Source of the DNA: Microbacterium caowuchunii
GTDB lineage: Bacteria; Actinomycetota; Actinomycetes; Actinomycetales; Microbacteriaceae
Reading direction: 5' to 3'
NCBI RefSeq assembly: GCF_008727755.1
Contig: NZ_CP044231.1
Coordinates: 1,736,001 to 1,800,000, forward strand
DNA: 64,000 nt
A program made the translations under genes and the position numbers. The notes beneath the pieces are model-generated. The model had not been told where the DNA came from. It worked only from the letters and a program-made list of their open reading frames with translations, and searched no databases. Every line of letters begins with the position of its first letter. Positions within the stretch are counted from its first letter, which is position 1. Below, in pieces: positions 17,517 through 26,922 of this stretch.

Positions 17517-20516
17517 TCAGCCGTAGAACAGCTTCTCGAACTCGCGCCGCGCCCGCCGGGAGGCACCCATCCAGTCCTCCTCCACCTCGGTGGCGGAGCG
17601 CGGCGCGTACTCCAGCAGCCGGCCGATGCCATCGAGCTTGCGGCGGTCGCTGGGCAGCACATCACTCGTCTGTCCGGAGAGCAGGGTGTTCGCCGAGCGC
17701 AGCCTGCTCGCGAGACGCCAGGCCTCCCGGAGGCGTGTCACGGCGGGTCCGGGGATCAGGCCGGCCTCGCCCGCCACCTCGAGGGCCTCGATCGTGGAGG
17801 TGGTCCGGAGACCCGGGATGGCGTGCGCGTGCTGCAGCTGCAGCAACTGGACGAGCCACTCGACGTCGCTGAGCCCGCCCGGCCCGAGTTTGAGGTGACG
17901 CTGCGGATCCGCGCCCTGCGGGAGGCGTTCGTTCTCCACGCGCGCCTTGATGCGCTTGATCTCGCGCAGGCCCTGCGGGTCCGCGTGCTCGGGGTAGCGC
18001 AGCCGGTCGGCGAGTTCCATGAAGCGGCTGATCAGCTTCACGCTGCCGGCGACCCCCCGGGCGCGCAGCAGCGCCTGCGCCTCCCACGACAGCGACCAGC
18101 GCTGGTAGTACTCGGCGTAGGAGTCGATGGACCGCACGAGCGGGCCGTTTCGCCCTTCGGGGCGGAGGTCCGCATCGAGGTCGAGGGGGACGCGCTGGTC
18201 CTCGGAGTGCTGACGGAGCCCCGCCACGAGCTTGAGCGACAGGGAATGCGCCCTCTCCGGATCGACGCCGTTGGCCCGGTAGACGTACAGCACGTCCGCG
18301 TCCGAGCCGAAGCCCAGCTCCCGCCCGCCGAAACGTCCCATCGCGATGACGGAGAAGTCCAGAGCGTCGTCCTCGGGCGGTACGACCTCCCGCCGGACGG
18401 CACGCAGTGTCGCCTGGATCGTCACCTCGGTGATGGTCGTCAGCGCGTGGGCGAGTTCCTCGATCGTCAGGACGCCGAGGACCCCCGCCATCGCGGTGCG
18501 CAACAGTTCGCGCCGGCGCAGCGATCGGACAGACCGCATGGCCTCATCGATCGTGTCGTGCCGGGTCCGGATCGCCCGCGCCTCCTCCTCCAGGGCGCGC
18601 CCGCTCCGCGGTCGCAGGAGATCCTCGTCGTCGAGCCACGCGGCGGACTCCGGGATCCACTCCATCAGCTCGCCGATGTAACGCGAACCGGACAGCACCC
18701 GGGTGAGGCTCTCCGCCGCGGCGGAAGAGTCGCGGAGCAGACGCAGGAACCAGGGCGTGTCGCCCAGCCGCTCGCTGATCCGCCGGAACGCGAGCAGCCC
18801 GTAGTCCGGGTCCACTCCGTCCGCGAACCACCGGATCATCACCGGCATGAGATGCCGCTGGATCGTGGCCTTGCGGCTGAGCCCGGTGGTGAGCGCGGCG
18901 ATGTGCCGGAGGGCGCCGGCGGGGTCCTGGAATCCGATGGCGGCGAGGCGGTCGTGCGCCTGCGCCGTCGAGAGCGTCCGCTCCCCCTCCGGAAGAGAGG
19001 CGACGGCGGACAGCAGAGGCCGGTAGAAGAGCCGGACGTGGATGTCGCGGACCTCGCGCTTCACGCCCTCCCACAGCTCCCAGATACCCGCACCGCTGTC
19101 GGCGAGCCCGCTGGCGCGCGCGAGCACCCGGCGGTCCTCGTCCCGCTCCGGCATCAGGTGCGTGCGCCGCAGGTACCGCAGCTGCATCCGGTGTTCGAGT
19201 ACGCGCAGCACGCGATAATCCCGGGCGAACACCGCGGCCTCCGCCCGCCCGATGTACCCCTCGATCACGAGCGCGTCGAGGGCGTCCAACGTGCCGCGCT
19301 GCCGGATGCGGTCGTCCGTCAGCCCGTGCACGAGCTGCAACAGCTGGACGGTGAACTCGATGTCGCGGATGCCGCCCGGGCCGAGCTTGATCTGCGACGC
19401 GACCTCGGCCGGCGGGATGTTGTCGGTCACCCGCTCCCGCATCCGCTGCACGCTGTCCACGAAGTTCTCCCGTGCCGCGCTCGTCCAGATCTTGGGCTGC
19501 ACGGCGGCGACGTACTCCTCGCCGAGCTCCAGGTCGCCGGCGAGGGCGCGGGCCTTCAGCAGTGCCTGGAACTCCCAGCTCTTCGCCCAGCGCGAGTAGT
19601 AGGACAGGTGCGATTCCAGGGTCCGGACGAGCGCCCCCTGCTTGCCCTCGGGGCGGAGGTTCGCATCGACCTCCCACAGCGGCGGCTCGATCTCCACACC
19701 GGAGATGCCCTGCATCGTCTGCACCGCGAGACGGGTGGCGATGTCGATGATGCGACTCTCCCCGACCTCCGCCGAGACGGCGTCGTCCGCGCCGCAGACG
19801 AAGATGACGTCGACGTCGCTGACGTAGTTCAGTTCGCGCGCGCCGGTCTTGCCCATGCCGATGATCGCGAGGCGCGTGGCGGCGACCTGCTCGCGGGGGA
19901 AGAGGCCGCCGACGCCCGGCCGGGACACCCGCGTGCGGGCGACGCTGAGCGAGGCCTCGAGCGCCGCGCCCGCGGCGTCCGCGAGCGCCGCCGCGACGGG
20001 CGCGAGGACCGCCTCGGAGTCCGGGGCCAGCAGGTCGAACGCGGCGATCCTGGCGACGATCCGGCGGTACGCGATCCGCAGCGCGACCCACGCGGACTCG
20101 TCCCCGGCGGCGGCGAACCCGTCGATGTCCCCCACGGCAGCCAGAAGCTCGGAGCGCATCAGCTCCGGTGCCGGCAGCGCTCCCCGCGCCCCGACCAGGA
20201 TGAGCAGCTCGTCGGGATGACGGAAGAAGAAGTCGGCGAAGCCCTCGGATGCACCCAGCAGCGCCCAGACCGCGGGACGCGCCGCGTCGTCGGAGAGGAC
20301 GTCGCGGACCACCTCGGGTGATCTCCGAGCGATACGGGCGAGCGAGCGGAGCGCGCCGTCCGGATCCGCGGCCCGGCCGAGGTCCGCGGTCAGCTGTGTG
20401 CGCTCCAGCGACGAGAGCTCGGCGATCTCATCGAGGAGGGCGACGGCCGCCGAGCTGTCGCTGAGACCGAGACGGACCAGGTCCGTCCGGGCCGTGGAAC
20501 GATCCGATCCGGCCAT
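17517..20516 (-). CDS. glnE: Bifunctional glutamine synthetase adenylyltransferase/deadenylase
   Basis: 999 residues, full length. GlnE adds AMP to, or removes it from, the regulatory Tyr of GlnA. Two nucleotidyltransferase domains are seen: the deadenylase half with GMGKTGARELNYVSDVDVIF and the adenylylase half with AMGRFGGRELGFGSDADVLYVY, each followed by a four-helix domain (KLGPGGIRDIEFTVQLLQL and KLGPGGLSDVEWLVQLLQL). It starts seven bases after glnA2, so the two form an operon, as is common in actinobacteria. Confidence 0.97.
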   Translation of the reverse strand: MAGSDRSTARTDLVRLGLSDSSAAVALLDEIAELSSLERTQLTADLGRAADPDGALRSLARIARRSPEVVRDVLSDDAARPAVWALLGASEGFADFFFRHPDELLILVGARGALPAPELMRSELLAAVGDIDGFAAAGDESAWVALRIAYRRIVARIAAFDLLAPDSEAVLAPVAAALADAAGAALEASLSVARTRVSRPGVGGLFPREQVAATRLAIIGMGKTGARELNYVSDVDVIFVCGADDAVSAEVGESRIIDIATRLAVQTMQGISGVEIEPPLWEVDANLRPEGKQGALVRTLESHLSYYSRWAKSWEFQALLKARALAGDLELGEEYVAAVQPKIWTSAARENFVDSVQRMRERVTDNIPPAEVASQIKLGPGGIRDIEFTVQLLQLVHGLTDDRIRQRGTLDALDALVIEGYIGRAEAAVFARDYRVLRVLEHRMQLRYLRRTHLMPERDEDRRVLARASGLADSGAGIWELWEGVKREVRDIHVRLFYRPLLSAVASLPEGERTLSTAQAHDRLAAIGFQDPAGALRHIAALTTGLSRKATIQRHLMPVMIRWFADGVDPDYGLLAFRRISERLGDTPWFLRLLRDSSAAAESLTRVLSGSRYIGELMEWIPESAAWLDDEDLLRPRSGRALEEEARAIRTRHDTIDEAMRSVRSLRRRELLRTAMAGVLGVLTIEELAHALTTITEVTIQATLRAVRREVVPPEDDALDFSVIAMGRFGGRELGFGSDADVLYVYRANGVDPERAHSLSLKLVAGLRQHSEDQRVPLDLDADLRPEGRNGPLVRSIDSYAEYYQRWSLSWEAQALLRARGVAGSVKLISRFMELADRLRYPEHADPQGLREIKRIKARVENERLPQGADPQRHLKLGPGGLSDVEWLVQLLQLQHAHAIPGLRTTSTIEALEVAGEAGLIPGPAVTRLREAWRLASRLRSANTLLSGQTSDVLPSDRRKLDGIGRLLEYAPRSATEVEEDWMGASRRARREFEKLFYG

Positions 20517-20523
20517 GCCGGGC

Positions 20524-21861
20524 TCAGAGCATCTCGAGGTTGCTCTGCAGCTCGAAGGGCGTCACCTGCGATCGGTAGCCGGCCCATTCCTTGCGCTTGT
20601 TCAGCAGCACGTAGGTGAAGACCTGCTCCCCCAGCGTGTCCGCGACGAGCTCGGACTCCTCCATGTACTCCAGCGCCTGATCGAGGCTGGCGGGCAGCGG
20701 GGCGTAGCCCAGCGCGCGCCGCTCCGAATCCGACAGCGACCAGACGTTGTCCTCCGCCTCGGCGGGGAGCTCGTAGCCCTCCTCGATGCCCTTGAGCCCG
20801 GCGGCGAGCATGAGCGCATAGGCCAGGTAGGGGTTCGCCGCGGAGTCCAGCGCGCGGTACTCCACCCGGGAGGACTGTCCCTTGTTCGGCTTGTACATCG
20901 GCACGCGCACCAGAGCGGAACGGTTGTTGTGGCCCCAGCAGATGAAGCTGGGCGCCTCGTCACCGCCCCACAGGCGCTTGTACGAGTTGACGAACTGGTT
21001 GGTCACCGCGGAGATCTCGTTCGCGTGGCGGAGGAGACCCGCGATGAACTGACGGCCGGTCTTCGACAGCTGGTACTGGCCGCCCTCCTCGTAGAAGGCG
21101 TTCATGTCGCCCTCGAAGAGGGACATGTGCGTGTGCATCCCGCTGCCGGGCTTACCGCTCAGCGGCTTCGGCATGAAGGTCGCGTAGACGCCCTGCTCGA
21201 TGGCCACCTCCTTCACGACCGTACGGAAGGTCATGATGTTGTCCGCGGTGGTGAGTGCGTCCGCGTACCGGAGATCGATCTCGTTCTGACCGGGACCGCC
21301 CTCGTGGTGGCTGTACTCCACCGAGATGCCGAGGTCTTCCAGCATCCGCACCGAGCGGCGGCGGAAGTCGTGCGCCGTACCGCCGGGCACGTTGTCGAAG
21401 TAGCCGGCGGAGTCCACCGGCTCGGGACCCGCGGGACCGTAGGTCGAGGACTTCAGCAGGTAGAACTCGATCTCGGGGTGCGTGTAGAACGTGAAGCCCG
21501 CGTCGGCCGCCTTGGCCAGCGCCCGCTTCAGGACGTGACGGGGATCGGCCACCGCCGGTGCACCGTCGGGAGTGGTGATGTCGCAGAACATGCGGGCGGT
21601 CGGGTCGACCTCCCCCCTCCACGGCAGGATCTGGAACGTGGTGGGATCCGGGTGCGCGAGCAGGTCGGATTCGTAGGAGCGGGTCAGCCCCTCGATCGCC
21701 GAACCGTCGAAGCCCAGGCCCTCGGCGAAGGCGCCCTCCACCTCGGCCGGCGCGATCGCCACGGATTTCAACGTGCCGATCACGTCCGTGAACCACAGGC
21801 GGACGAACTTGACGCCGCGCTCTTCGATCGTGCGCAACACGAAGTCCCGCTGCTTGTCCAT
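20524..21861 (-). CDS. glnA2: Second glutamine synthetase (GlnA2 type)
   Basis: 445 residues, GSI-alpha-like length, shorter than GlnA at 12.7 kb. FDGSAIEGLTRSYESDLLA, THPEIEFYLL, GSGMHTHMSLF and NQFVNSYKRLWGGDEAP are the metal- and ATP-binding motifs. The region equivalent to the adenylylation loop differs (GYELPAEAEDN in place of DLYELPPEE), so control by GlnE is less certain. Related actinobacterial enzymes may use polyamines or other amines instead of ammonia; substrate not proven here. In operon with glnE. Confidence 0.93.
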   Translation of the reverse strand: MDKQRDFVLRTIEERGVKFVRLWFTDVIGTLKSVAIAPAEVEGAFAEGLGFDGSAIEGLTRSYESDLLAHPDPTTFQILPWRGEVDPTARMFCDITTPDGAPAVADPRHVLKRALAKAADAGFTFYTHPEIEFYLLKSSTYGPAGPEPVDSAGYFDNVPGGTAHDFRRRSVRMLEDLGISVEYSHHEGGPGQNEIDLRYADALTTADNIMTFRTVVKEVAIEQGVYATFMPKPLSGKPGSGMHTHMSLFEGDMNAFYEEGGQYQLSKTGRQFIAGLLRHANEISAVTNQFVNSYKRLWGGDEAPSFICWGHNNRSALVRVPMYKPNKGQSSRVEYRALDSAANPYLAYALMLAAGLKGIEEGYELPAEAEDNVWSLSDSERRALGYAPLPASLDQALEYMEESELVADTLGEQVFTYVLLNKRKEWAGYRSQVTPFELQSNLEML

Positions 21862-21959
21862 CGACTCCCCTTCATGACCGGGTGACCCGGCTCCGATTCG
21901 CGACCGGTGTCCCGGCGTAGATCAATACTCGCGCACGCCGACGAGGGTGCGCGCCACAC

Positions 21960-22145
21960 TCACGCGTCGTCGCGCGCGTCTTCCTCTGCCCACTGGCGGG
22001 AACGCTGCTTCAGGAGCTCCGGCGCGTTGGCCGCCTCCTCCGGCGTCTCGAACGGGCCCGCCCGGTCGATGGCGGGCGAGGCGAACCCCCGCTCGACCGC
22101 GCCGGTGGTCAGGTTGTACCAGTACTTCTCGCTGTCATCGCTCAT
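21960..22145 (-). CDS. Small conserved actinobacterial protein (61 aa)
   Basis: 61 residues from ATG 22145, with GAGGGAG seven bases upstream. The sequence starts KYWYNLTTGAVE and has DRAGPFETPEEAANAPELL, a pattern I associate with a short conserved Microbacteriaceae protein often labelled SPOR-like or methionine aminopeptidase in error. It has no catalytic motif and no membrane segment. Function unknown. Lies between glnA2 and the divergent ppgK. Confidence 0.75.
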   Translation of the reverse strand: MSDDSEKYWYNLTTGAVERGFASPAIDRAGPFETPEEAANAPELLKQRSRQWAEEDARDDA

Positions 22146-22200
22146 GGCTGGCTCCCTCGCTGTCAGAGACGATCCTACTGATGGGGACACCTCCGCTGGA

Positions 22201-22206
22201 TAGGCT
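22201..22206 (+). promoter_or_regulatory. -10 element of ppgK (TAGGCT), leaderless
   Basis: TAGGCT, six bases (GGGGGT), then ATG 22213. Confidence 0.6.
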
Positions 22207-22212
22207 GGGGGT

Positions 22213-23010
22213 ATGGCATCGGAGAAGACGCGCGCGGTCGGAATCGACATCGGAGGCACCGGGATCAAGGGAGGCATCGTCGACCTCGAGAAGGGCGAGC
22301 TGGTGAGCGACCGGATCAAGGTCTCGACGCCGCCCGGCGCGGAGCCGGACGACGTCCTGACGGCCGTCCGCACGGTGCTCGACACCCTGGATGTCGCGGA
22401 CTCCGACTATGCGCTCGGCGTCGCGTTCCCCGCCATCGTCAAGAACGGACGGACGCTCTCGGCGGCGAACGTCTCCGACAAGTGGATCGACTTCCCCGCC
22501 GAGACCTTCTTCGAGGAGGGCCTCGGCCGCGACATCCACTTCGCCAACGATGCGGATGTCGCCGGCGTCGCCGAGGTCCGCTTCGGCGCGGCCAAGGGTG
22601 CTGCGGGTCTGACGATCCTCACGACCCTCGGCACCGGCATCGGCTCGGCCATGATCTACGACGGCACGCTCATCCCGAACTCCGAGCTCGGGCACCTGCA
22701 GCGCGCGAAGCACGGCAAGGACGCCGAGGCGTACGCGGCCTACTCGGCCATGGAACGGGATGCGCTCAACTGGGAGGAATGGGCGGCGCGCCTGCAGTGG
22801 TACTACTCGCACGTCGAGTTCCTCTTCAGCCCCGACCTGTTCGTCGTCGGCGGAGGCGTCTCCAAGCACGCGGACAAGTTCCTGCATCTCCTGGAGCTGA
22901 AGACGCCGATCCTGCCGGCTGTGCACCGCAACAACGCCGGCATCATCGGCGCGGCTGCGCTCTCGCTGGGCGCCGCCCCGCACCTGGACGAGACCGTCAC
23001 CGCGAACTGA
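22213..23010 (+). CDS. ppgK: Polyphosphate glucokinase (ROK family)
   Basis: 265 residues. N-terminal phosphate loop GIDIGGTGIKGGIVD, catalytic ANDADVAGVAEVRFG and LTTLGTGIGSAMI identify the actinobacterial PPGK group, which phosphorylates glucose from polyphosphate (and often ATP). ROK zinc cysteines are absent, as usual for PPGK. Single gene with a leaderless promoter; a GC hairpin follows. Confidence 0.94.
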   Translation: MASEKTRAVGIDIGGTGIKGGIVDLEKGELVSDRIKVSTPPGAEPDDVLTAVRTVLDTLDVADSDYALGVAFPAIVKNGRTLSAANVSDKWIDFPAETFFEEGLGRDIHFANDADVAGVAEVRFGAAKGAAGLTILTTLGTGIGSAMIYDGTLIPNSELGHLQRAKHGKDAEAYAAYSAMERDALNWEEWAARLQWYYSHVEFLFSPDLFVVGGGVSKHADKFLHLLELKTPILPAVHRNNAGIIGAAALSLGAAPHLDETVTAN

Positions 23011-23018
23011 CGCCCGCT

Positions 23019-23044
23019 CCCCGCTGCCGCTGAAGGCGGCGGGG
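23019..23044 (+). terminator. Hairpin between ppgK and rnpB
   Basis: CCCCGCTGCC pairs with GGCGGCGGGG around a six-base loop. It lies between convergent ppgK and rnpB and could end both transcripts. Confidence 0.6.
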
Positions 23045-23060
23045 GCCGGGCGTGCGGGGC

Positions 23061-23430
23061 GAATGGGCCGGCCTGTACGCCGGGTTCTGTCCGGGGGCCG
23101 GAGCCCCGTGGACGGTCATCTATCTCGGCGACACGTTGCCGTGCCGCTCCAGCGGTCTACCCGGGGACTCGGCGGGCCGCGTCGTCATCCCCTGTCTGAC
23201 CTTGCTCCGGGCGAGGTTTGCCGTGCGGGCCGTGTCACCACGACCCCGGTGGTCTCTTACACCACCCTTTCACCCTTACCGGGGCACGCCCCGGCGGTCT
23301 GCTCTCTGTGGCACTGTCTCGCGGATCACTCCGGGTGGGTGTTATCCACCGCCCTGCCCTGTGGAGCCCGGACGTTCCTCGGCGCGTGCGGCGAACCGTA
23401 CGCGACGCGACCGTCCAGCCGACCCATTCG
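23061..23430 (-). ncRNA. rnpB: RNase P RNA (class A)
   Basis: The catalytic RNA that trims the 5' leader of tRNA precursors. Read on the minus strand it opens GAATGGGTCGGCTGGAC and closes with GTACAGGCCGGCCCATTC, which pair as P1. The conserved core is clear: GAGGAACGTCCGGGCTCC (23363-23380), AGGGTGAAAGGGTG, TAAGAGACCACCGG and ACAGAACCCGGCGTACAGG (about 23068-23087). About 370 nt, normal for actinobacteria. Ends are placed by P1 pairing and may be off by a few bases. Confidence 0.95.
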
Positions 23431-23440
23431 CGTTCCGAGT

Positions 23441-25168
23441 CTATCCGGGCGGATCGTGCGGGGTGACACCGTCGGGCTCGATGACCCGCACGTCGAGCGG
23501 GAAGTCGATCGGGAAGGATCCGAACATCCGGCGGCCCGCGGCCTCGGCGGCCTCCTCGACGGCGGCGCACACGGCGTCCGCCATCTCCCGCGGCGCATGC
23601 ACCATGACCTCGTCGTGCAGGAAGAACACCAGGTGCGGTCGGGTCGCGAAGACCTCGCCGGACCGGTCGGCGCGCGGTGCGCCGACCTCGCCGAGCGCAT
23701 CGAGCCGCGCGCGCAGCTCCGCGAGCCAGCACAGCGCCCACTCCGCGGCGGTGCCCTGCACGACGAAGTTGCGGGTGAACCGGCCGCGGTCGCCGGCTGC
23801 GCGTCGCGCCCGATCACGGACCAGCGGGTCCGCGCCCTCCGCGCCCGCCGCCGACGCCAGATCGAGCCACTCCGCATCCGGCTGCGGTGCCGCGCGGCCG
23901 AGCCACGTCTGCACCGTCCCGCCGTCCTCACCCGCGGACGCCGCATCGTCGACGAGTCGCATCGCCACCGGGTAGGCCCGACGCAGCCGCGGCACGAGTC
24001 GTCCGCTCTGCCCGGTCGTGGCGCCGTACATGGCCCCGAGCACCGCGTACTTCGCCTCCTCGCGGGTGGACACCGCGCCCGCGGCGACGATCCCGGCGTA
24101 GAGGTCGCGTCCACGGGCGGCCTCCGCCATCCTCAGGTCACGGGACATCCCGGCGAGCACCCGTGGCTCCAGCTGGGCGACGTCCGCATCCACGATCACC
24201 CACCCCGGGTCCGGACGCACCGCCGGTCGGAGCAGTCGAGGGATCTGCAGCGCACCGCCGCCGCTGGACGCCCACCGCCCGGTGACGACGCCCCCGGGGA
24301 CGTACACCGGCCGGAAGCGGCCGTCGCGCACCCACTCCTGCAACCACGCCCAGCCGTTCGCGACGAGGAGGCGCGCGAGGCGTTTGTACTCGAGCAGCGG
24401 TTCGATCGCGGGATGCGGCTGGTCGGCGAGTTCCCACCGGCTCGTCGACGCGACCTGGATCCCCGCGCGCCGCAGCGCCCGCAGGAGCTTGGGCGGGGAG
24501 TCCAGGTTGACGGTGTCGTCGCCGAGTGCCGCCCGCACGCGATCGGCGAGGTCCGCCATCCGTTCCGGGACACCGGATGCGGGTGAGCGCTGTCCCAGCG
24601 TGTCCGTGAGGATCCGCTCGTGCACCTGTGCGTCCCAGGGCAGCCCGGCGAGGTGCATCTCCTCGGCGACGAGCGCGCCCGCCGATTCCCCGTGCAGCAG
24701 GAGTGTCAGCCGCCCCGGATCGGGTGCCGACGCCACGGCACGCAACTGGCGGCGCAGTTCCGCCACGGCTTCATCGACCGACGGTTCGTCCTGGGCGCCG
24801 ACGACGAAGAGACCCTCGTCCTCGATGGAAGGGGCCGTGTGGTCCCACGCGTCGGCAGGCCCGAGCGGGCCCCGGCCGGCCGGGTCCACGGCGGTGCGCA
24901 GGATGCGACGGCACAGCCGCAGATCCCAGGCCCGCGCGACCCGCGAGCCGGCGCGCAGGATCGAACGGTAGGCGCGCGCGGAGTCCGCCCACACCCACCG
25001 CGTGTCGGGTCGCGCAGCCACGACCGCCGCGGCGTCGGCCGCGCGCCACGACCGACGCCCGGATTCGACACCGTCTCCGGCGAGATCGACGAGCTCGAGC
25101 GATCCGGCGTCACCTCGGCCGAGCACGCTCCACCGCGCTGTCCCCGCGGTGTCGGCTGCGGAGGTCAC
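23441..25168 (-). CDS. DNA polymerase I-like protein (actinobacterial bifunctional 3'-5' exonuclease/polymerase type)
   Basis: 575 residues from GTG. The C-terminal two thirds is a family A polymerase: motif A DADVAQLEPRVLA (family DYSQIELRVLA), motif B KYAVLGAMYGATTG with the Lys and YG, and motif C FFLHDEVMV. There is no 5'-3' exonuclease domain. The N-terminal exonuclease-like fold lacks the usual acidic motifs, so proofreading is doubtful. Motif A has Ala and Leu where Tyr/Ser and Ile are usual. It is a second PolI-type protein beside the housekeeping polA expected elsewhere; a role in repair or Okazaki processing is inferred. Confidence 0.85.
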   Translation of the reverse strand: MTSAADTAGTARWSVLGRGDAGSLELVDLAGDGVESGRRSWRAADAAAVVAARPDTRWVWADSARAYRSILRAGSRVARAWDLRLCRRILRTAVDPAGRGPLGPADAWDHTAPSIEDEGLFVVGAQDEPSVDEAVAELRRQLRAVASAPDPGRLTLLLHGESAGALVAEEMHLAGLPWDAQVHERILTDTLGQRSPASGVPERMADLADRVRAALGDDTVNLDSPPKLLRALRRAGIQVASTSRWELADQPHPAIEPLLEYKRLARLLVANGWAWLQEWVRDGRFRPVYVPGGVVTGRWASSGGGALQIPRLLRPAVRPDPGWVIVDADVAQLEPRVLAGMSRDLRMAEAARGRDLYAGIVAAGAVSTREEAKYAVLGAMYGATTGQSGRLVPRLRRAYPVAMRLVDDAASAGEDGGTVQTWLGRAAPQPDAEWLDLASAAGAEGADPLVRDRARRAAGDRGRFTRNFVVQGTAAEWALCWLAELRARLDALGEVGAPRADRSGEVFATRPHLVFFLHDEVMVHAPREMADAVCAAVEEAAEAAGRRMFGSFPIDFPLDVRVIEPDGVTPHDPPG

Positions 25169-25184
25169 CAGGAGTGCGGGACGG

Positions 25185-25919
25185 TCAGAGGCCCGAGTCC
25201 GGCGTGCGGATGAGGATGCAGCCGCACTCGGGGCAGTTCAGGACGGTGTCGTCCGCCGCCTGGCGGAGCACGTTCAGGTCCGTCCCGGAGAGCATCATGT
25301 GGCAGCCCAGGCAGGTGCGGGCGTGGACGGGAGCCGCGCCCGGGCCGCCGCGTTCCACGAGCTTGTCGTACATCGCGAGCAGCGGGGCAGGGATGGCGGT
25401 CGCGACCGCGGCGCGGTCACGGGTGAGCTGCTCGTAGCGGGCGGTGGCCTCGGCGATGTGCGCCTTCGCCGCATCCGAGAGGGCCGTCCCCTCCGCATTC
25501 GTCTCGGCGATCCGGGACTGCTGCTCGGACACCGCGGCCTGCGCGGTCTCGAGACGCTCCATCACCTCGAGCTGCGTCTCCTCCAGCTCGCCCTGACGGC
25601 GGGAGAGGGAGGCGAGCTCGTGCTCCAGACCGGCGGCGTCCTTCGGGCTCGAGGTGGACGCGAGCAGGCCTGCGTCCCGCGCGCGGCGCGCCTCGACGAC
25701 GGCGACGTCCGACTCGATGCGTCGCAGCTCAGCCTCCAGATCGTCGACCTCCCCCTGGCGCTGGGAGAGTTCGTGCGACAGGGTCTGCCGCAGCGCGACC
25801 AGCTCCTTCACTCGCGCCGCCTGCGGTGGGTTGCGGCGTGCCGCATCCGCGTGCGTCCGTCGGGTGTCGATATCGGCAAGATCCAGCAGTCGCAGCTGGT
25901 CGGCGGGAGCGGCATTCAC
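25185..25919 (-). CDS. Coiled-coil protein with C4 zinc ribbon
   Basis: 244 residues. Residues about 30-170 are heptad-rich coiled coil (LRQTLSHELSQRQGEVDDLE); the C-terminus has two Cys pairs, CLGCHMM and CPECGC, forming a zinc ribbon (zf-RING_7 type). In actinobacteria the family sits beside Nif3/RNase H genes or rnpB; it resembles chlamydial CdsZ in plan. Function unknown. GTG start after a TAGGTT box. It lies 16 bases upstream of the polymerase gene and is probably co-transcribed with it. Confidence 0.85.
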   Translation of the reverse strand: MNAAPADQLRLLDLADIDTRRTHADAARRNPPQAARVKELVALRQTLSHELSQRQGEVDDLEAELRRIESDVAVVEARRARDAGLLASTSSPKDAAGLEHELASLSRRQGELEETQLEVMERLETAQAAVSEQQSRIAETNAEGTALSDAAKAHIAEATARYEQLTRDRAAVATAIPAPLLAMYDKLVERGGPGAAPVHARTCLGCHMMLSGTDLNVLRQAADDTVLNCPECGCILIRTPDSGL

Positions 25920-25925
25920 CCTCCC

Positions 25926-25931
25926 AACCTA
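25926..25931 (-). promoter_or_regulatory. -10 element of the zinc-ribbon gene (TAGGTT), leaderless
   Basis: TAGGTT, six bases (GGGAGG), then GTG 25919. The spacer GGGAGG also resembles a Shine-Dalgarno, but it abuts the start codon too closely. Confidence 0.55.
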
Positions 25932-26061
25932 CGCCAGCGCGCGGGACGCCGAGCGGGCGCCGCGAGATCGCGTGTTACCCCCCGTGTCGCAGGCCGTGCT
26001 TCGGGCCGACGGGATCGTTAGTTTCGTCACGTCCGCACCCCTCGCCCGACAGGAGCACACG

Positions 26062-26868
26062 ATGACCGCCGTCCTCGGCGACACCCCGGTCCGGCCGGCG
26101 CACAGCGTGTCCGCGGCTCGGCTGCGCTTCCGCGGGCTCGGCCGGTCCTTCGGCGCCCACCGCGTGCTGCGCGACATCGACCTGGTCGTCGAGCCCGGGG
26201 AGCTCGTCGCGATCCTGGGCGCCTCCGGTTCGGGGAAGTCCACCCTGCTCCGCATCGCCGGGGGACTCGACCGGGCGAGTTCCGGAGACGTGCTGATCGA
26301 CGAGGACCCCGTCGTCGGCATAGACGACCGGGTCGCCATCGGCTTCCAGGAACCGCGCCTGCTGCCCTGGCGTTCCGTGGCCGAGAACATCGCGCTCGGT
26401 CTCCCGCGGTCGCTCCCCCGTCCGGAGCGGGCGGCCCGCATCGCCGGGTTGCTCGATCTGATCGGGCTCACCGACTTCGCCGATCACCGCCCACGGCAGA
26501 TCTCCGGCGGGATGGCGCAGCGCACGTCGCTCGCGCGTGCCCTCGCCCGCCGCCCCGGCGTCCTCCTGCTCGACGAGCCGTTCGGGGCGCTGGACGCGCT
26601 GACGCGGCTGCGGATGCAGGATCTCCTGCTCTCCGTGCTCGCGGAGGCGCCGACCACCACTCTCCTGGTCACGCACGACGTGGACGAGGCCCTGCAGCTC
26701 GCCGATCGTGTGATCGTGCTGGGCTCGGACCCGGAAGCCCCGGGCGCCCGCATCCAGCAGTCACTCACGGTCCCGGGCGACCGCCCGCGCGACCGCGGGT
26801 CGGCACGACTCGCGGAGATGCGCGCACAGCTGCTCGGTGCCCTCGGCATCGACCGCCACGCCCACTGA
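26062..26868 (+). CDS. ABC transporter ATP-binding protein (nitrate/sulfonate/taurine family)
   Basis: 268 residues from ATG 26062 with AGGAG upstream. Walker A GASGSGKST, Q-loop FQEPRLLPW, signature ISGGMAQR, Walker B LLLDEPFGALD, switch THDVDEAL. The QEPRLLPWRSVAENI pattern is typical of SsuB/TauB-like subunits. First of three genes (ATPase, binding lipoprotein, permease) that make one importer, probably for aliphatic sulfonates or a related organic anion. The substrate is inferred from family only. Confidence 0.92.
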   Translation: MTAVLGDTPVRPAHSVSAARLRFRGLGRSFGAHRVLRDIDLVVEPGELVAILGASGSGKSTLLRIAGGLDRASSGDVLIDEDPVVGIDDRVAIGFQEPRLLPWRSVAENIALGLPRSLPRPERAARIAGLLDLIGLTDFADHRPRQISGGMAQRTSLARALARRPGVLLLDEPFGALDALTRLRMQDLLLSVLAEAPTTTLLVTHDVDEALQLADRVIVLGSDPEAPGARIQQSLTVPGDRPRDRGSARLAEMRAQLLGALGIDRHAH

Positions 26869-26922
26869 CCTCGTCGCACCGCACCACCTGACCTTCGCCA
26901 CAGCAGCCCGAAAGGCACCCTC

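Noticed and set aside
17823..20321. An 832-codon open frame on the + strand
   Set aside because: Exactly antisense to glnE; no family motif. A high-GC shadow frame.
20524..21861. glnA2 as a recent duplicate of glnA
   Set aside because: Different length and loop motifs; GlnA2 is an old, separate actinobacterial family in its usual place beside glnE.
23063..24586. A 507-codon open frame on the + strand
   Set aside because: Covers rnpB and the polymerase gene in antisense; no motif and no start signal.
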